From: JAOUEA01 sp035249905
Lineage (GTDB): Bacteria > Actinomycetota > UBA4738 > HRBIN12
Direction of reading: 5' to 3'
Length of the DNA: 64,000 nt
Assembly (NCBI GenBank): GCA_035249905.1
Contig: DATFFT010000004.1
Coordinates: 11,890 to 75,889 of the forward strand
Position numbers and translations under genes: made by a program. The notes below the pieces were generated by a model. It was not told where the DNA came from, made no database searches, and worked only from the letters and a program-made list of their open reading frames with translations. Positions 49,781-58,240 of the stretch are shown piece by piece; position 1 is the first letter of the stretch, and every line of letters begins with the position of its first letter.

Positions 49781-50307
49781 GCGACGAGCGCCTTCCCGAT
49801 CACGTGCTGACCGCGGAGCACGACGACGAGGGGCTCACGATCGTCCGCATCATCGACGCGCAACGTGAGGCGGTCTTCCGGGCGTGGACGGAGGCCGAGG
49901 CCTTCGCGCAGTGGTTCGGCGAACACGGCTCTTCCGTACCGGTCGACGCCGCCACGTTGGACGTGCGGCCCGGCGGCGCCTGGCGCGTGGTGATGCTCCT
50001 CGGCGGGAGTTCCGAGATGGTGTTCTCGGGCGAGTACCGGGAGGTCGACGAGCCGGCGCACCTCGTGCTCACGATCACCGACCAGGAGCCCGGCGACGCG
50101 ACCGACCACGCGGTGTGCACCGTCGATCTCGACGATCTGGGCGACGGGCGCACGCGCATGACGTTCACGCAGCGCGGGGGAGGACTCCCGCCCGGCCGCT
50201 ACGAGGCGACGCTCCGCGGCTGGATGCTGTTCTTCGATCGTCAGGCCGACCTGCTCAAGGGCAGGCACGACGCCGACCTGAAGGCGCGGCACGACGGCTC
50301 CACCTGA
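49777..50307 (+). CDS. SRPBCC/AHSA1-domain protein B
   Basis: A 176-residue START-like protein: VRIIDAQREAVFRAWTEAEA, FAQWFGEHGSSVP and LDVRPGGAWRVVM. The similarity to the cassette-1 protein at 10028 is striking (FGEHGSS, RPGGAW, MTFTQRGG). GTG 49777 overlaps the previous stop by GTGA. The arrangement of two tandem SRPBCC proteins may form a heterodimer or reflect duplication; neither is shown. Confidence 0.88.
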   Translation: MSDERLPDHVLTAEHDDEGLTIVRIIDAQREAVFRAWTEAEAFAQWFGEHGSSVPVDAATLDVRPGGAWRVVMLLGGSSEMVFSGEYREVDEPAHLVLTITDQEPGDATDHAVCTVDLDDLGDGRTRMTFTQRGGGLPPGRYEATLRGWMLFFDRQADLLKGRHDADLKARHDGST

Positions 50308-50333
50308 CACGAGAAGAAGGAGGAAGGATCCCG

Positions 50334-51719
50334 ATGGCACGCTCGGACACGCTCGCCTCGGTCCCCGATCTCCGCGCTGACCTGCGCGGCAATGTGATCA
50401 CGCCGGACGACGAGGCCTACGACGGGGCCCGGACGCTCTTCTACGGCGGCATGGACCGGCATCCGGCGCTGATCGCCGAGGTCGCCGACAGGGCAGACGT
50501 GGCACGCGTGGTCTCGCTCGCGCGCGAGATCGACGCTCCACTCGCCGTGCGAAGCGGCGGTCACAGCATCGCCGGCCACAGCGTGATCGACGATGCGATC
50601 GTCGTCGACCTGTCGCCCATGCGAGCCCTGGACATCGACGTCGAGGGCCGGACAGCGTGGGCCGAGACCGGGCTCACCGCGGGCGGCTTCACGGCCCGGG
50701 CAGCCGAGCACGGCCTCGCGACCGGGTTCGGCGACACCGGCTCGGTCGGCATCGGAGGCATCACCCTCGGCGGCGGGATCGGCTTCCTCGCGCGGAAGTA
50801 CGGGCTCACGATCGACGACCTGCTCGCCGCCGAGGTGGTGACCGCCGGCGGGGACGTGCTCGAGGTCAGCGAGGAGTCGCATCCCGACCTCTTCTGGGCG
50901 ATCCGCGGCGGTGGGGGCAACTTCGGCGTGGCGACGCGCTTCCGGTTCCGCCTGCACGATGTGGGCACGATCCTCGGGGGCATGTTGATCCTGCCGGCGA
51001 CGCCCGAGACGATCGCCGGGTTCCTGGAGGAGGCCGACCGAGCGCCCGACGAGCTCACCACGATCGCCAACGTGATGACGGCGCCGCCGATGCCCTTCGT
51101 GCCCGAGGAGTACCACGGGAAGCCGATCCTCCTCGGCTTGATCACGTTCGCCGGCGACCCGGGATCGGGCGCGGCCGCCGTCGCTCCGCTCCGGGATCTG
51201 GCCGAGCCGATCGCCGACATGGTTCGGCCGATGTCCTACCCGGAGATGTACATGCCCGATGAGGAAGGGTTCCACCCGGTCGGCGTCGTGCGCAACATGT
51301 TCGTGGACGAGCTCGGCCACGCCGACGGCGAGGCGATCCTCGACGCCCTGGGGTCGTCGACGGCGATGATGTCCGCGGTCCAGATCCGGGTGCTCGGCGG
51401 TGCCGTCTCGCGGGTTCCCGACGAGGCCACGGCCTATGCCCATCGAACTCGCCGGATGATGATCAACGTCGCGGCCCTGTTCGAGACGCCCGAGGAGGCC
51501 GGAAGCCACGAGGACTGGGTGGAGGACCTCGCCTCGACGCTGCGCGGCGACAGCCGGGGCGCGTACGTGAACTTCCTGGGCGACGAGGGCGAGGAGCGGA
51601 TCCGCGATGCCTACCCCGGAGGCACCTGGGACCGTCTCAGGGCGATCAAGGCCCGCTACGACCCGTCGAACCTGTTCCGGCACGATCAGAACATCCCGCC
51701 CACGGCCGACGATGGATGA
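50334..51719 (+). CDS. FAD-linked oxidase (berberine-bridge-enzyme-like)
   Basis: A 461-residue flavoprotein. The FAD-binding PCMH domain has the His for covalent 8-alpha FAD attachment in RSGGHSIAGHS and GSVGIGGITLGGGIGFLARK. The second Cys link of bicovalent plant enzymes is not at its usual place. The C-terminal BBE segment is YDPSNLFRHDQNIPP. It oxidises an alcohol or amine, substrate unknown. AGGAGGAAGG precedes ATG 50334. It is 26 nt after the SRPBCC genes and probably part of cassette 3. Confidence 0.9.
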   Translation: MARSDTLASVPDLRADLRGNVITPDDEAYDGARTLFYGGMDRHPALIAEVADRADVARVVSLAREIDAPLAVRSGGHSIAGHSVIDDAIVVDLSPMRALDIDVEGRTAWAETGLTAGGFTARAAEHGLATGFGDTGSVGIGGITLGGGIGFLARKYGLTIDDLLAAEVVTAGGDVLEVSEESHPDLFWAIRGGGGNFGVATRFRFRLHDVGTILGGMLILPATPETIAGFLEEADRAPDELTTIANVMTAPPMPFVPEEYHGKPILLGLITFAGDPGSGAAAVAPLRDLAEPIADMVRPMSYPEMYMPDEEGFHPVGVVRNMFVDELGHADGEAILDALGSSTAMMSAVQIRVLGGAVSRVPDEATAYAHRTRRMMINVAALFETPEEAGSHEDWVEDLASTLRGDSRGAYVNFLGDEGEERIRDAYPGGTWDRLRAIKARYDPSNLFRHDQNIPPTADDG

Positions 51720-51722
51720 CGA

Positions 51723-52364
51723 TCAGCTCGTGCGGGCGACCAGGCGCTCCACGACGCCTGCTCGCATCCGGTCGCTCTCCTCGATGCGGAACCCCGCGGC
51801 CTCGACGTGCTCGCGAGGCCGTCGCGTGAGCTCGTCGTCCATGCGGGTCGGCGCGAGCTCGAGCAGCCGTTGGAGCCAGTAGAGCGGCGCGACGCTGCTG
51901 CGGATGTGATCGACGAGGATCAGCCTCCCCCCCGGCCTGAGCACCCGCTTCATCTCGAGGACCGTCGCGCGCTCGTCGGGCACGCTGCACATCGCGTAGG
52001 TGCACACCACGGTGTCGAAGGAACCGTCGTGGAAGGGCAGCGCTTGCGCGTCGCCTTCGGCGAGCGCGGTCGGTCGCGCGAGCTCGGCGGCACGGGACCT
52101 GGCTCCGGCCAACATCTCCGACGTCAGATCGAGCCCGGTGAGGCGGACGCCGGCCGGGTAGTGGGGCAGGTTCAGGCCGGTGCCGATCGCCACCTCGAGC
52201 GTGTCGCCGCTCGCGCGTGAGCACGCCCACGCCCGATGTTCGGTCCCGAGCAGCCATCGCTCCGTGACGTCCGAGCCCCGATCGTAGGTCGAGGCTTCGG
52301 CGGCGTACCGTCGGCGCCGCCGTGCGTTGGCGCTCGATCGATCGGCCGGCGATCGCCGGCTCAT
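51723..52364 (-). CDS. Class I SAM-dependent methyltransferase
   Basis: A 213-residue methyltransferase: motif I TLEVAIGTGLNLPHYP (Gly-poor variant of E-x-G-x-G), LTGLDLTSEMLAGARSRAAE, and GDAQALPFHDGSFDTVVC, then VLRPGGRLILVDH. It resembles the UbiE/phospholipid N-methyltransferase-like group. It starts by ATGA overlap with the LLM oxidoreductase stop, so the two enzymes are translated together. Convergent with the FAD oxidase, 3-nt gap. Confidence 0.88.
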   Translation of the reverse strand: MSRRSPADRSSANARRRRRYAAEASTYDRGSDVTERWLLGTEHRAWACSRASGDTLEVAIGTGLNLPHYPAGVRLTGLDLTSEMLAGARSRAAELARPTALAEGDAQALPFHDGSFDTVVCTYAMCSVPDERATVLEMKRVLRPGGRLILVDHIRSSVAPLYWLQRLLELAPTRMDDELTRRPREHVEAAGFRIEESDRMRAGVVERLVARTS

Positions 52365-53428
52365 GCGGGCGGCGGAGCCGCGTGCATGGGGGTCGTCCGT
52401 GCGAGCTCTGCTCGCACCGCGGGTGCGACCTCGCTCCCCAGCAGCTCGATCGAGCGCATCAGCTTGTCGTGGGGTAGCGACCCCACGCTGAACTGCACGA
52501 GGAAACGGTCGTGCCTGAAGAGCTCGTGCTGGACGAGGATCTTCTCGATCACCTGCTGCGGCGAGCCCACGAAGTTCGCCCCACGCGGCGTCGCGGCCGC
52601 CTCGTACTGCTCGCGCGTCATCGGCTGCCATCCACGCTCCCGCCCGATCCTGTTCATCATGTTCGCGGCGTAGGGGAACGACTCGTCGATCGCGCGTTGC
52701 GACGTCTCGGCGATATAGCCGTGCGAGTTGATGCTGAGCAAGGGCGCGGGATCGTGGCCCGCCTCGCTGGCCGCGTCGCGGAAGAGCTCGACGAACGGCG
52801 CGAACCGCTCGGGCATGCCCCCGATGATGGCCAGCGCCATCGGCAGGCCGAGCGTTCCGGCCCGGAACGCCGACTCGGGCGCACCGCCCACCGCCACCCA
52901 GATCGGCAGCGGGTCCTGCACGGGACGGGGATAGACACCCACCCGCCCGTCGAGCGAAGGGCGATGTCTGCCCTGCCAGGCGACGCGCTCCCCCTCGCGG
53001 AGCGCGATCAGCAGACGCAGCTTCTCGTCGAAGAGCTCGTCGTAGTCCTCGAGATCGAAGCCGAACAGCGGGAACGACTCCGTGAACGAACCCCGGCCGG
53101 CCATGATCTCGGCGCGCCCTCCCGAGAGCAGGTCGAGCGTCGCGAAGTCCTGGAAGACCCGCACCGGGTCGTCGGAGGAGAGCACCGTGACCGCGCTGGT
53201 GAGCCGGATGCACTCGGTGCGAGCGGCGGCCGCGGCCAGCGCGACGACCGGCGAGGAGACGATCAGGTCGGGGCGGTGATGCTCCCCGATGCCGAAGACG
53301 TCGAGACCGAGCTGATCGGCGAGCTCGACCTCATCCATGAGGTTCTTCATGCGCCGCTCGGGGGTGATCAGCTCGCCGGTCCGAGGGTCCGGGTACAGCT
53401 CCGCGAACGTGTAGAGGCCGATCTCCAT
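52361..53428 (-). CDS. LLM-class flavin-dependent oxidoreductase
   Basis: A 355-residue luciferase-like TIM-barrel monooxygenase. LGLDVFGIGEHHRPDLIVSS carries the family EHH motif. It continues through LTSAVTVLSSDDPVRVFQDF and LSGGRAEIMAGRGSFTESFP, and the late GANFVGSPQQVIEKI. It uses reduced FMN, or F420 in some actinobacterial relatives. It is the first gene of a two-gene unit with a methyltransferase. Substrate unknown. Confidence 0.9.
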   Translation of the reverse strand: MEIGLYTFAELYPDPRTGELITPERRMKNLMDEVELADQLGLDVFGIGEHHRPDLIVSSPVVALAAAAARTECIRLTSAVTVLSSDDPVRVFQDFATLDLLSGGRAEIMAGRGSFTESFPLFGFDLEDYDELFDEKLRLLIALREGERVAWQGRHRPSLDGRVGVYPRPVQDPLPIWVAVGGAPESAFRAGTLGLPMALAIIGGMPERFAPFVELFRDAASEAGHDPAPLLSINSHGYIAETSQRAIDESFPYAANMMNRIGRERGWQPMTREQYEAAATPRGANFVGSPQQVIEKILVQHELFRHDRFLVQFSVGSLPHDKLMRSIELLGSEVAPAVRAELARTTPMHAAPPPA

Positions 53429-53477
53429 CGTCCCGTGCCAACCTCGTTCGCCGCCGGCTATTCCCCCGGAGCGGGCG

Positions 53478-53753
53478 TCAGCCGGAGCGGAGCGCGTCGA
53501 TCAGCTCGGACTTGCCCATCGACGACCGCCCGGCGATGTTGCGTCGCTTCGCCTGCTCGTACAGCTGCGTGCGCGTGCGGTCCTCGAGTCGGCGCCCGGG
53601 CTTTCCGCCGCGTCGACGCGCTGCAGCCGCGTTGCGGCTGAGGTCCCGCCTGGTGGCCTTGGGGAGCTTCGAGATCGTCCGCTTCCGCTTCGCGGCGGCC
53701 GCGGCCTTGCGGATGTTGCGCCGAGCGGCGCTGGTCTGCTTCCTCGTCGCCAT
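53478..53753 (-). CDS. Basic nucleic-acid-binding protein with Rho N-terminal-like domain
   Basis: A 91-residue, strongly basic protein. Residues 1-55 are an Ala/Lys/Arg-rich tail. Residues about 59-91 (RTQLYEQAKRRNIAGRSSMG, then KSELIDALR) match the small helical Rho-N/SAP-like domain, in which GRS-M-K-ELI is typical. It should bind DNA or RNA nonspecifically, like actinobacterial nucleoid proteins. AGGAGG lies 8 nt before the ATG. It is single. The upstream gap 53754-53905 holds no gene I can support. Confidence 0.82.
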   Translation of the reverse strand: MATRKQTSAARRNIRKAAAAAKRKRTISKLPKATRRDLSRNAAAARRRGGKPGRRLEDRTRTQLYEQAKRRNIAGRSSMGKSELIDALRSG

Positions 53754-53905
53754 CGTGCTTCACCTCCTGCTGTCGTTACCGCACACGTACCCCGAGGCCA
53801 ACCGATCGAACCTTGGGCGTCGATCTCGCTCCAGGTCCCGTTGTCGTGGATGAACCGACGGGACAGGCCCGGGAGCGTGGTATCCATGGCCGACGAGCCA
53901 TGGAG

Positions 53906-53921
53906 TTCAAGTGCGCTTGAA
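53906..53921. promoter_or_regulatory. Sox-box-like palindrome
   Basis: TTCAAG (53906-53911), TGCG, CTTGAA (53916-53921). The CAAG...CTTG arrangement resembles the binding site of SoxR, which consists of a CTCAAG/CTTGAG-type dyad. It lies 22 nt before a remnant of a soxR gene, where an autoregulatory site would be expected. Confidence 0.6.
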
Positions 53922-53943
53922 GTCAAGCGGGGTCGCCCACTCG

Positions 53944-54069
53944 ATGCGCGGGAGCGATCTGCTGTCGATCGGGGGCGTGGCCGCTCGGAGCGGCACCGCC
54001 GAGCTCGAGCGGCTGCGTGACGATCTCACGGGCTGCATCGGCTGCGGCCGCCTCTCGCCCCCGGCATGA
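53944..54069 (+). pseudogene. soxR: Shrunken soxR remnant (41-codon, in frame)
   Basis: The frame encodes 41 residues. Residues 6-19 (LLSIGGVAARSGTA) match the first helix of the SoxR DNA-binding domain. Residues 20-38 (ELERLRDDLTGCIGCGRLS) match the helix end and iron-sulfur loop of SoxR, which normally lies about 100 residues later. So the middle of a gene of about 150 codons is missing and the frame is preserved. The normal Fe-S loop has four Cys in CIGCGCLS-x3-C; here only two remain. Its stop overlaps the start of the next gene (ATGA). It is most likely a deletion relic; use as an upstream coupling peptide is possible. Confidence 0.7.
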
Positions 54070-55169
54070 CCGAGACGCTGAGCCAACGGGCGTTGAACCG
54101 AGCGCTGCTCGCACGACAGATGCTGCTCGAGCGAGCGACGATGCCGGTCGCCGACGCGATCGAGCACCTCGTCGGGCAGCAGGCCCAGGAACCGCCCGAC
54201 CCGTACGTCGGGCTGTGGTCCAGGCTCGAGGGCTTCGACCCGGCCGAGCTGGGCGCCTTGATCGAGGATCGCCGCGCGGTGCGGGCGTCCATGATGCGGG
54301 CGACGATCCACCTGGTCACCGCCCGCGACGCGCTGCGGCTGCGTCCGCTCGTGAGCGCCGTGCTCGAGCGCACCTTCCGGTCCGGCAGCCCGTTCGGACG
54401 GCGCCTGCGTGGCGTCGACCTCGACGAGGTGATCGCGCTGGGTCGCGCATCGATCGAGGAACGGCCGCGCACCCGGGCCGAGCTCGTCGCTCTGTTCTCC
54501 GAACGCTGGCCCGATGCCGACGCCGACGCGATGGGATATGCCGTTCAGTACCTCGTGCCGCTCGTGCAGGTGCCGCCGCGCGGCGTGTGGGGCCGAAGAG
54601 GGCGCGCCACGTGGGCATCGATGGAAGCATGGCTCGGTGCACCCCTCGACGAGGGTTCCTCGATCGACGATCTCCTGCGTCGCTACCTCGGCGCCTTCGG
54701 ACCCGCCACCGTGATGGACATGCAGGCCTGGTGTGGCCTCACCCGCCTCAAGGAGGTCTTCGAACGATCGCGCCCGGAGGTGTGGGTCGGCCGGAACGAG
54801 GCCGATCGCGAGGTCTTCGATCTGCCCGACGCGCCACGGCCCGACCCCGACACGCCGGCGCCGCCTCGATTCCTTCCCTCCTACGACAATGTGACCCTCG
54901 GACACGCGGACCGCACACGCATCGTCAGCGACGAGCTCCGGAGGGAGATCATGGCATCGGCGGGGATGCGCCCGATCAGCACGTTCCTCGTCGGGGGGAC
55001 GGGCGCCGGCACGTGGGAGATCGCCCGCGACGGCGAGAACGCCACCCTGACGATCCGGCCCGAACGCCGACTCTCGAAGCACGACCGATCGGCACTGACG
55101 GAGGAAGGCGCCCGCCTGCTCGAGTTCCGGACCCAGGGGGCTACGACACACGACGTGCGGATCGTGTGA
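54066..55169 (+). CDS. AlkZ/YcaQ-like winged-helix DNA glycosylase family protein
   Basis: A 367-residue protein of the HTH_42 (winged-helix DNA-binding) superfamily that includes AlkZ and YcaQ/AlkX glycosylases, which remove alkylated bases or unhook cross-links. The catalytic Q-x-Q motif is likely Q39-A40-Q41 (HLVGQQAQEPP). It continues with LWSRLEGFDP, RRAVRASMMRATIHLVTA and a C-terminal FLPSYDNVTLGHADR. The many uncharacterised family members may not all be glycosylases. Its ATG overlaps the stop of the soxR remnant, so it lies in the place of a former soxR-linked gene. Confidence 0.8.
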   Translation: MTETLSQRALNRALLARQMLLERATMPVADAIEHLVGQQAQEPPDPYVGLWSRLEGFDPAELGALIEDRRAVRASMMRATIHLVTARDALRLRPLVSAVLERTFRSGSPFGRRLRGVDLDEVIALGRASIEERPRTRAELVALFSERWPDADADAMGYAVQYLVPLVQVPPRGVWGRRGRATWASMEAWLGAPLDEGSSIDDLLRRYLGAFGPATVMDMQAWCGLTRLKEVFERSRPEVWVGRNEADREVFDLPDAPRPDPDTPAPPRFLPSYDNVTLGHADRTRIVSDELRREIMASAGMRPISTFLVGGTGAGTWEIARDGENATLTIRPERRLSKHDRSALTEEGARLLEFRTQGATTHDVRIV

Positions 55170-55214
55170 GATCACGACGGAGCGGCGGAGCTCGCTCGAG
55201 CGAGCGTCAGCCCT

Positions 55215-55616
55215 CTACGTCGCGAACTCGTCCCAGATCGGATCGGTCACCGCGTCGTTCTCGGCCAGACCCCAGACCTCGGTGACCTTGCCGCCGGCGA
55301 TGTGGAAGACGTTCACGTAGTTGTACTCCACGCTCTTGCCGCTCGGCGCCGTGACCACCGCGGTGCCGAGCACGACCGTGTGATCGTCATTGCCGATCAC
55401 GTCGTGCACGTCGGCCTTCATCGCCCCGGGGTCGGCCATCGCCGCCATCGACTCCCGCACGGCGTCCTTGCCGCGCCGGACTCCGGCGGCCCGGCTGTTG
55501 CCGCCCGTGTGCCACACGATGTCGTCGGTAGTGTGGTCCTCGACCCACTGCATGTCGCCGCGGTCCATCGCGGCGAACATGTCCCGCACGAGCGTGACGT
55601 TGGGGTGCTCCTCCAT
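55215..55616 (-). CDS. SnoaL-like / NTF2-fold protein
   Basis: A 133-residue cone-shaped fold protein: VTLVRDMFAAMDRGDMQWVE, IVWHTGGNSRAAGVRRGKDA and YNYVNVFHIAGGKVTEVWGL are typical SnoaL/ketosteroid-isomerase-like phrases. The pocket residues are not clear enough to name an activity. ATG 55616 has AAGGGG upstream. It diverges from the HAD gene at 55731. Confidence 0.85.
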   Translation of the reverse strand: MEEHPNVTLVRDMFAAMDRGDMQWVEDHTTDDIVWHTGGNSRAAGVRRGKDAVRESMAAMADPGAMKADVHDVIGNDDHTVVLGTAVVTAPSGKSVEYNYVNVFHIAGGKVTEVWGLAENDAVTDPIWDEFAT

Positions 55617-55730
55617 CGGTGCCCCTTCCTGATGGGAGGCTGCTGGCTCTCTCCTCCGTCCACAGATGCCGATCCAGCCTCGCACCGACGCCCCGAACGC
55701 GCAACCGGCGTTGCCCGTAGAGTCGGAAGC

Positions 55731-56408
55731 GTGGCGGCCCCGGCGTTCCTGTTCGATCTCGACGGCACGTTGATGGACAGCGTCTACCACCACGTGCTCG
55801 CGTGGCAGGAGGCCCTCGCACGCGACGGCATCCGACTCTCCGTGTGGCGCATCCATCGCCGCATCGGCATGAGCGGCGGGCTCTTGGCAAACGCCATGCT
55901 CCGCGAGATCGGACGACCGGTGACCAACGAGGACGCCGAGCGATTGCGGCGCTACCACGCCGAGGCCTACGCCAAGCACCTCGACCAGGTGCGGCCGCTG
56001 CCGGGTGCGATCGAGTTGCTCGCCGAGCTGACCGATCTCGAGGTGCCGTGGTCGATCGCGACGAGCGGCTACACGGAGAGCGCGGCCCCGATGATCGAGA
56101 TGCTCGGCGTCCCCGAGGGGGTACCGGTCGTCACGCGCGACCAGGTGGCGCGCGCGAAGCCCGACCCCGACCTGTTCCTCGTCGCGGCCGAGCAGCTCGG
56201 CGTCGACATCGAACACTCGGTCGTGGTCGGCGACAGCGTCTGGGACCTGCTCGCGGCCCGGCGAGCCCGTGCGCTGGGCATCGGACTGCTCTCGGGCGGC
56301 TACGGCGACGACGAACTCACGCGCGCCGGCGCGTATCGCGTGTACCAGGACCCTGCGGACCTGCGAGCCCACCTCGACGAGGTGGGCGTGCGTTCGCCCG
56401 GCGCGTAG
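55731..56408 (+). CDS. HAD-superfamily phosphatase (phosphoglycolate phosphatase-like)
   Basis: A 225-residue HAD hydrolase: motif I FLFDLDGTLMDS (nucleophile and acid Asp), motif II SIATSGY, motif III Lys in RAKPDPDLF and motif IV VVVGDSVWDLLAA. An alpha-helical cap lies between about 20 and 90. It removes phosphate from a small metabolite. GTG 55731 has TAGAGT 7 nt upstream and no ribosome site (leaderless type). Confidence 0.9.
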   Translation: MAAPAFLFDLDGTLMDSVYHHVLAWQEALARDGIRLSVWRIHRRIGMSGGLLANAMLREIGRPVTNEDAERLRRYHAEAYAKHLDQVRPLPGAIELLAELTDLEVPWSIATSGYTESAAPMIEMLGVPEGVPVVTRDQVARAKPDPDLFLVAAEQLGVDIEHSVVVGDSVWDLLAARRARALGIGLLSGGYGDDELTRAGAYRVYQDPADLRAHLDEVGVRSPGA

Positions 56409-56441
56409 CGCCGGGCGAACGCGGGTCGGGGATGGCCCGGG

Positions 56442-57179
56442 TCATGCGATGTCGCGTCGCTGGAACCGGCCGGCGCCGAGCGCGAGGCACACGGCCGCCC
56501 AGCCGGCCAGGACCCACGCACCGGTCAGCGATCCGAGTGCGCCGTACGCCTCGACGCCCAGCGCCGACATGCCGGCGTGGCCCGGCAGGTAGCGAGCGAG
56601 GTCCGGTACCAACGCGTCGAGCAGATTCTCGAGCGCGAACAGCCACACGAGCGAGCCCACGATCGCCGCCACCTGGTGCGAGACGACCATCCCGATACCC
56701 AGACCGATCGCCGACCACAGCAGGCACACGCCAACGACCTTGACCAGCAGCCAGGCGAGCGCGCCGACCGAGCCCACCGCGACCGCCACCCCGTCGATCG
56801 AGAGCACGAGGCTCGAGACGGCGACGACCGTCGCCGCGCCCGAGATCGCGAACGTGATCGCCGCGAGGCCGACCACGGCCACCTTCGCGCCGACCACCCG
56901 GCGTCGGACCGGGCCCGAGAGCAGGGTCGGCACGAGCGAGCCGTGACGCGCCTCGTCGGTGTACGACCTGATGCCGAGCACCAGCACGAACGCCGGCACG
57001 AGGGCCATCATCTCCTGGAACCCGGGCAGCCCGGCCAGGCCGATCGGCCCCGTCGGCTGGATGTTGGCCGCGATCGCCCATGCCGCCAGCCCCGAGATCA
57101 CCATCGTGCCGGCCAGCAGGCCCCACACGCTTCGGGTGGTGAGGAGCTTCCGCGCCTCCGACGTGATCTGGTTCCTCAT
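56442..57179 (-). CDS. ABC-2-like exporter permease
   Basis: A 245-residue membrane protein with about six helices, beginning EARKLLTTRSVWGLLAGTMV; it continues SYTDEARHGSLVPTLLSGPV, the conserved cytoplasmic loop of NatB/YhfJ-like export permeases. Its ATG overlaps the ATPase stop. It works with the ATPase at 57176 and lies next to a two-component pair that likely controls it. Substrate unknown. Confidence 0.88.
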   Translation of the reverse strand: MRNQITSEARKLLTTRSVWGLLAGTMVISGLAAWAIAANIQPTGPIGLAGLPGFQEMMALVPAFVLVLGIRSYTDEARHGSLVPTLLSGPVRRRVVGAKVAVVGLAAITFAISGAATVVAVSSLVLSIDGVAVAVGSVGALAWLLVKVVGVCLLWSAIGLGIGMVVSHQVAAIVGSLVWLFALENLLDALVPDLARYLPGHAGMSALGVEAYGALGSLTGAWVLAGWAAVCLALGAGRFQRRDIA

Positions 57180-58117
57180 CGTTCCGCTCCTTCGGTCAGC
57201 TCGAGGAAGGCCTCCTCGAGGGTCGTCTCGCGAGGGGTGAGCTCGGTGAGCGCGACCCCGGCGTGGAGCGCGATCTCGCCGACGAGGTCCGCCGAGGCTC
57301 CGGGCACCGTGTATCCCTCATCACGGTCGGGCCGGGGTTCCAGACCGGCCGCGATCAGCGCGCGACCGAGCGCGGCGTGATCGCGTGACGCGACCCACAG
57401 CGACGACCGTCCACCGGTGAGATCGGCGATCGCGCCCTGCCTGACCAACCTGCCGCGGTCGATCACGACGACCTCGTCGGCCATCTGATCCATCTCGGAG
57501 AGCAGGTGGCTCGAGACGAGCACGGCGTTGCCACGGGCGGCGAACCACCGAAGGAACTCACGAAGCCACCTGATGCCCTGCGGGTCGAGGCCGTTGGCCG
57601 GCTCGTCGAGCACGAGCACGCGCGGATCGCCGAGCAACGCCCCGGCCAACGCCAGGCGTTGGCGCATGCCGAGTGAGTATCCGCCGGCCTTGCGCCCCGC
57701 GGCGCCGGTGAGATCGACGGTCTCGAGCACCTCGTCGACCCTGGTGTCGGGGAACCCCGACGCCGCCGCGAGCACCCGAAGATGGTTCCTGCCGGTCCGC
57801 AGCGGATGGAAGCTCTGCACCTCGAGCACGGCGCCAACGACGCCCGCCGGCCGATCGAGGCTCGCGTACGGCAGCCCGAGCACGGTGGCCGAGCCCGCCG
57901 TCGGATGCACGAGCCCGAGCACCATCCGCATCGTCGTGCTCTTGCCCGCGCCGTTGGGGCCGAGGAAGCCGGTCACACGCCCCGGCGCGACCTCGAACGT
58001 GAGGTCGTCGACGGCGGTGACGGCGCCGAACCGCTTCGTGAGCCCGCGGGCGACGATCGCCGGCGAGCCGAGCGACCCGGTCGGCGGCGAGGCGCCCGTC
58101 GCGCTGGTGGTGAGCAT
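57176..58117 (-). CDS. ABC exporter ATP-binding protein
   Basis: A 313-residue ATPase: Walker A GPNGAGKST, signature YSLGMRQRLALAGALL, Walker B VLDEPANGLDP and H-loop VSSHLL. A C-terminal extension (about 225-313) ends with ETTLEEAFLELT. It is of the BcrA/NatA type that pairs with a separate permease. GAAGGAGG precedes ATG 58117. It is 123 nt after the response-regulator gene on the same strand, the usual arrangement for antibiotic- or envelope-stress ABC modules. Confidence 0.92.
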   Translation of the reverse strand: MLTTSATGASPPTGSLGSPAIVARGLTKRFGAVTAVDDLTFEVAPGRVTGFLGPNGAGKSTTMRMVLGLVHPTAGSATVLGLPYASLDRPAGVVGAVLEVQSFHPLRTGRNHLRVLAAASGFPDTRVDEVLETVDLTGAAGRKAGGYSLGMRQRLALAGALLGDPRVLVLDEPANGLDPQGIRWLREFLRWFAARGNAVLVSSHLLSEMDQMADEVVVIDRGRLVRQGAIADLTGGRSSLWVASRDHAALGRALIAAGLEPRPDRDEGYTVPGASADLVGEIALHAGVALTELTPRETTLEEAFLELTEGAER

Positions 58118-58240
58118 CGTGTTCCCTCCTTCGTGCGGGGTTCCGTTCCCCGATGGGACCAAGGCTAGGAACCGGCAGGCGCTCCGGCGTCGGCCGCAGG
58201 TACCGTCCTGCGGTCCTCCTGCGGGATGACGGGAACCGGA

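Noticed and set aside
53754..53905. A protein-like stretch on the minus strand upstream of the Rho-N gene (contains GLSRRFIHDNGTW)
   Set aside because: It runs out of frame into the Rho-N gene and has no recognisable domain; it could be debris of the soxR-region deletion but I cannot support a gene.
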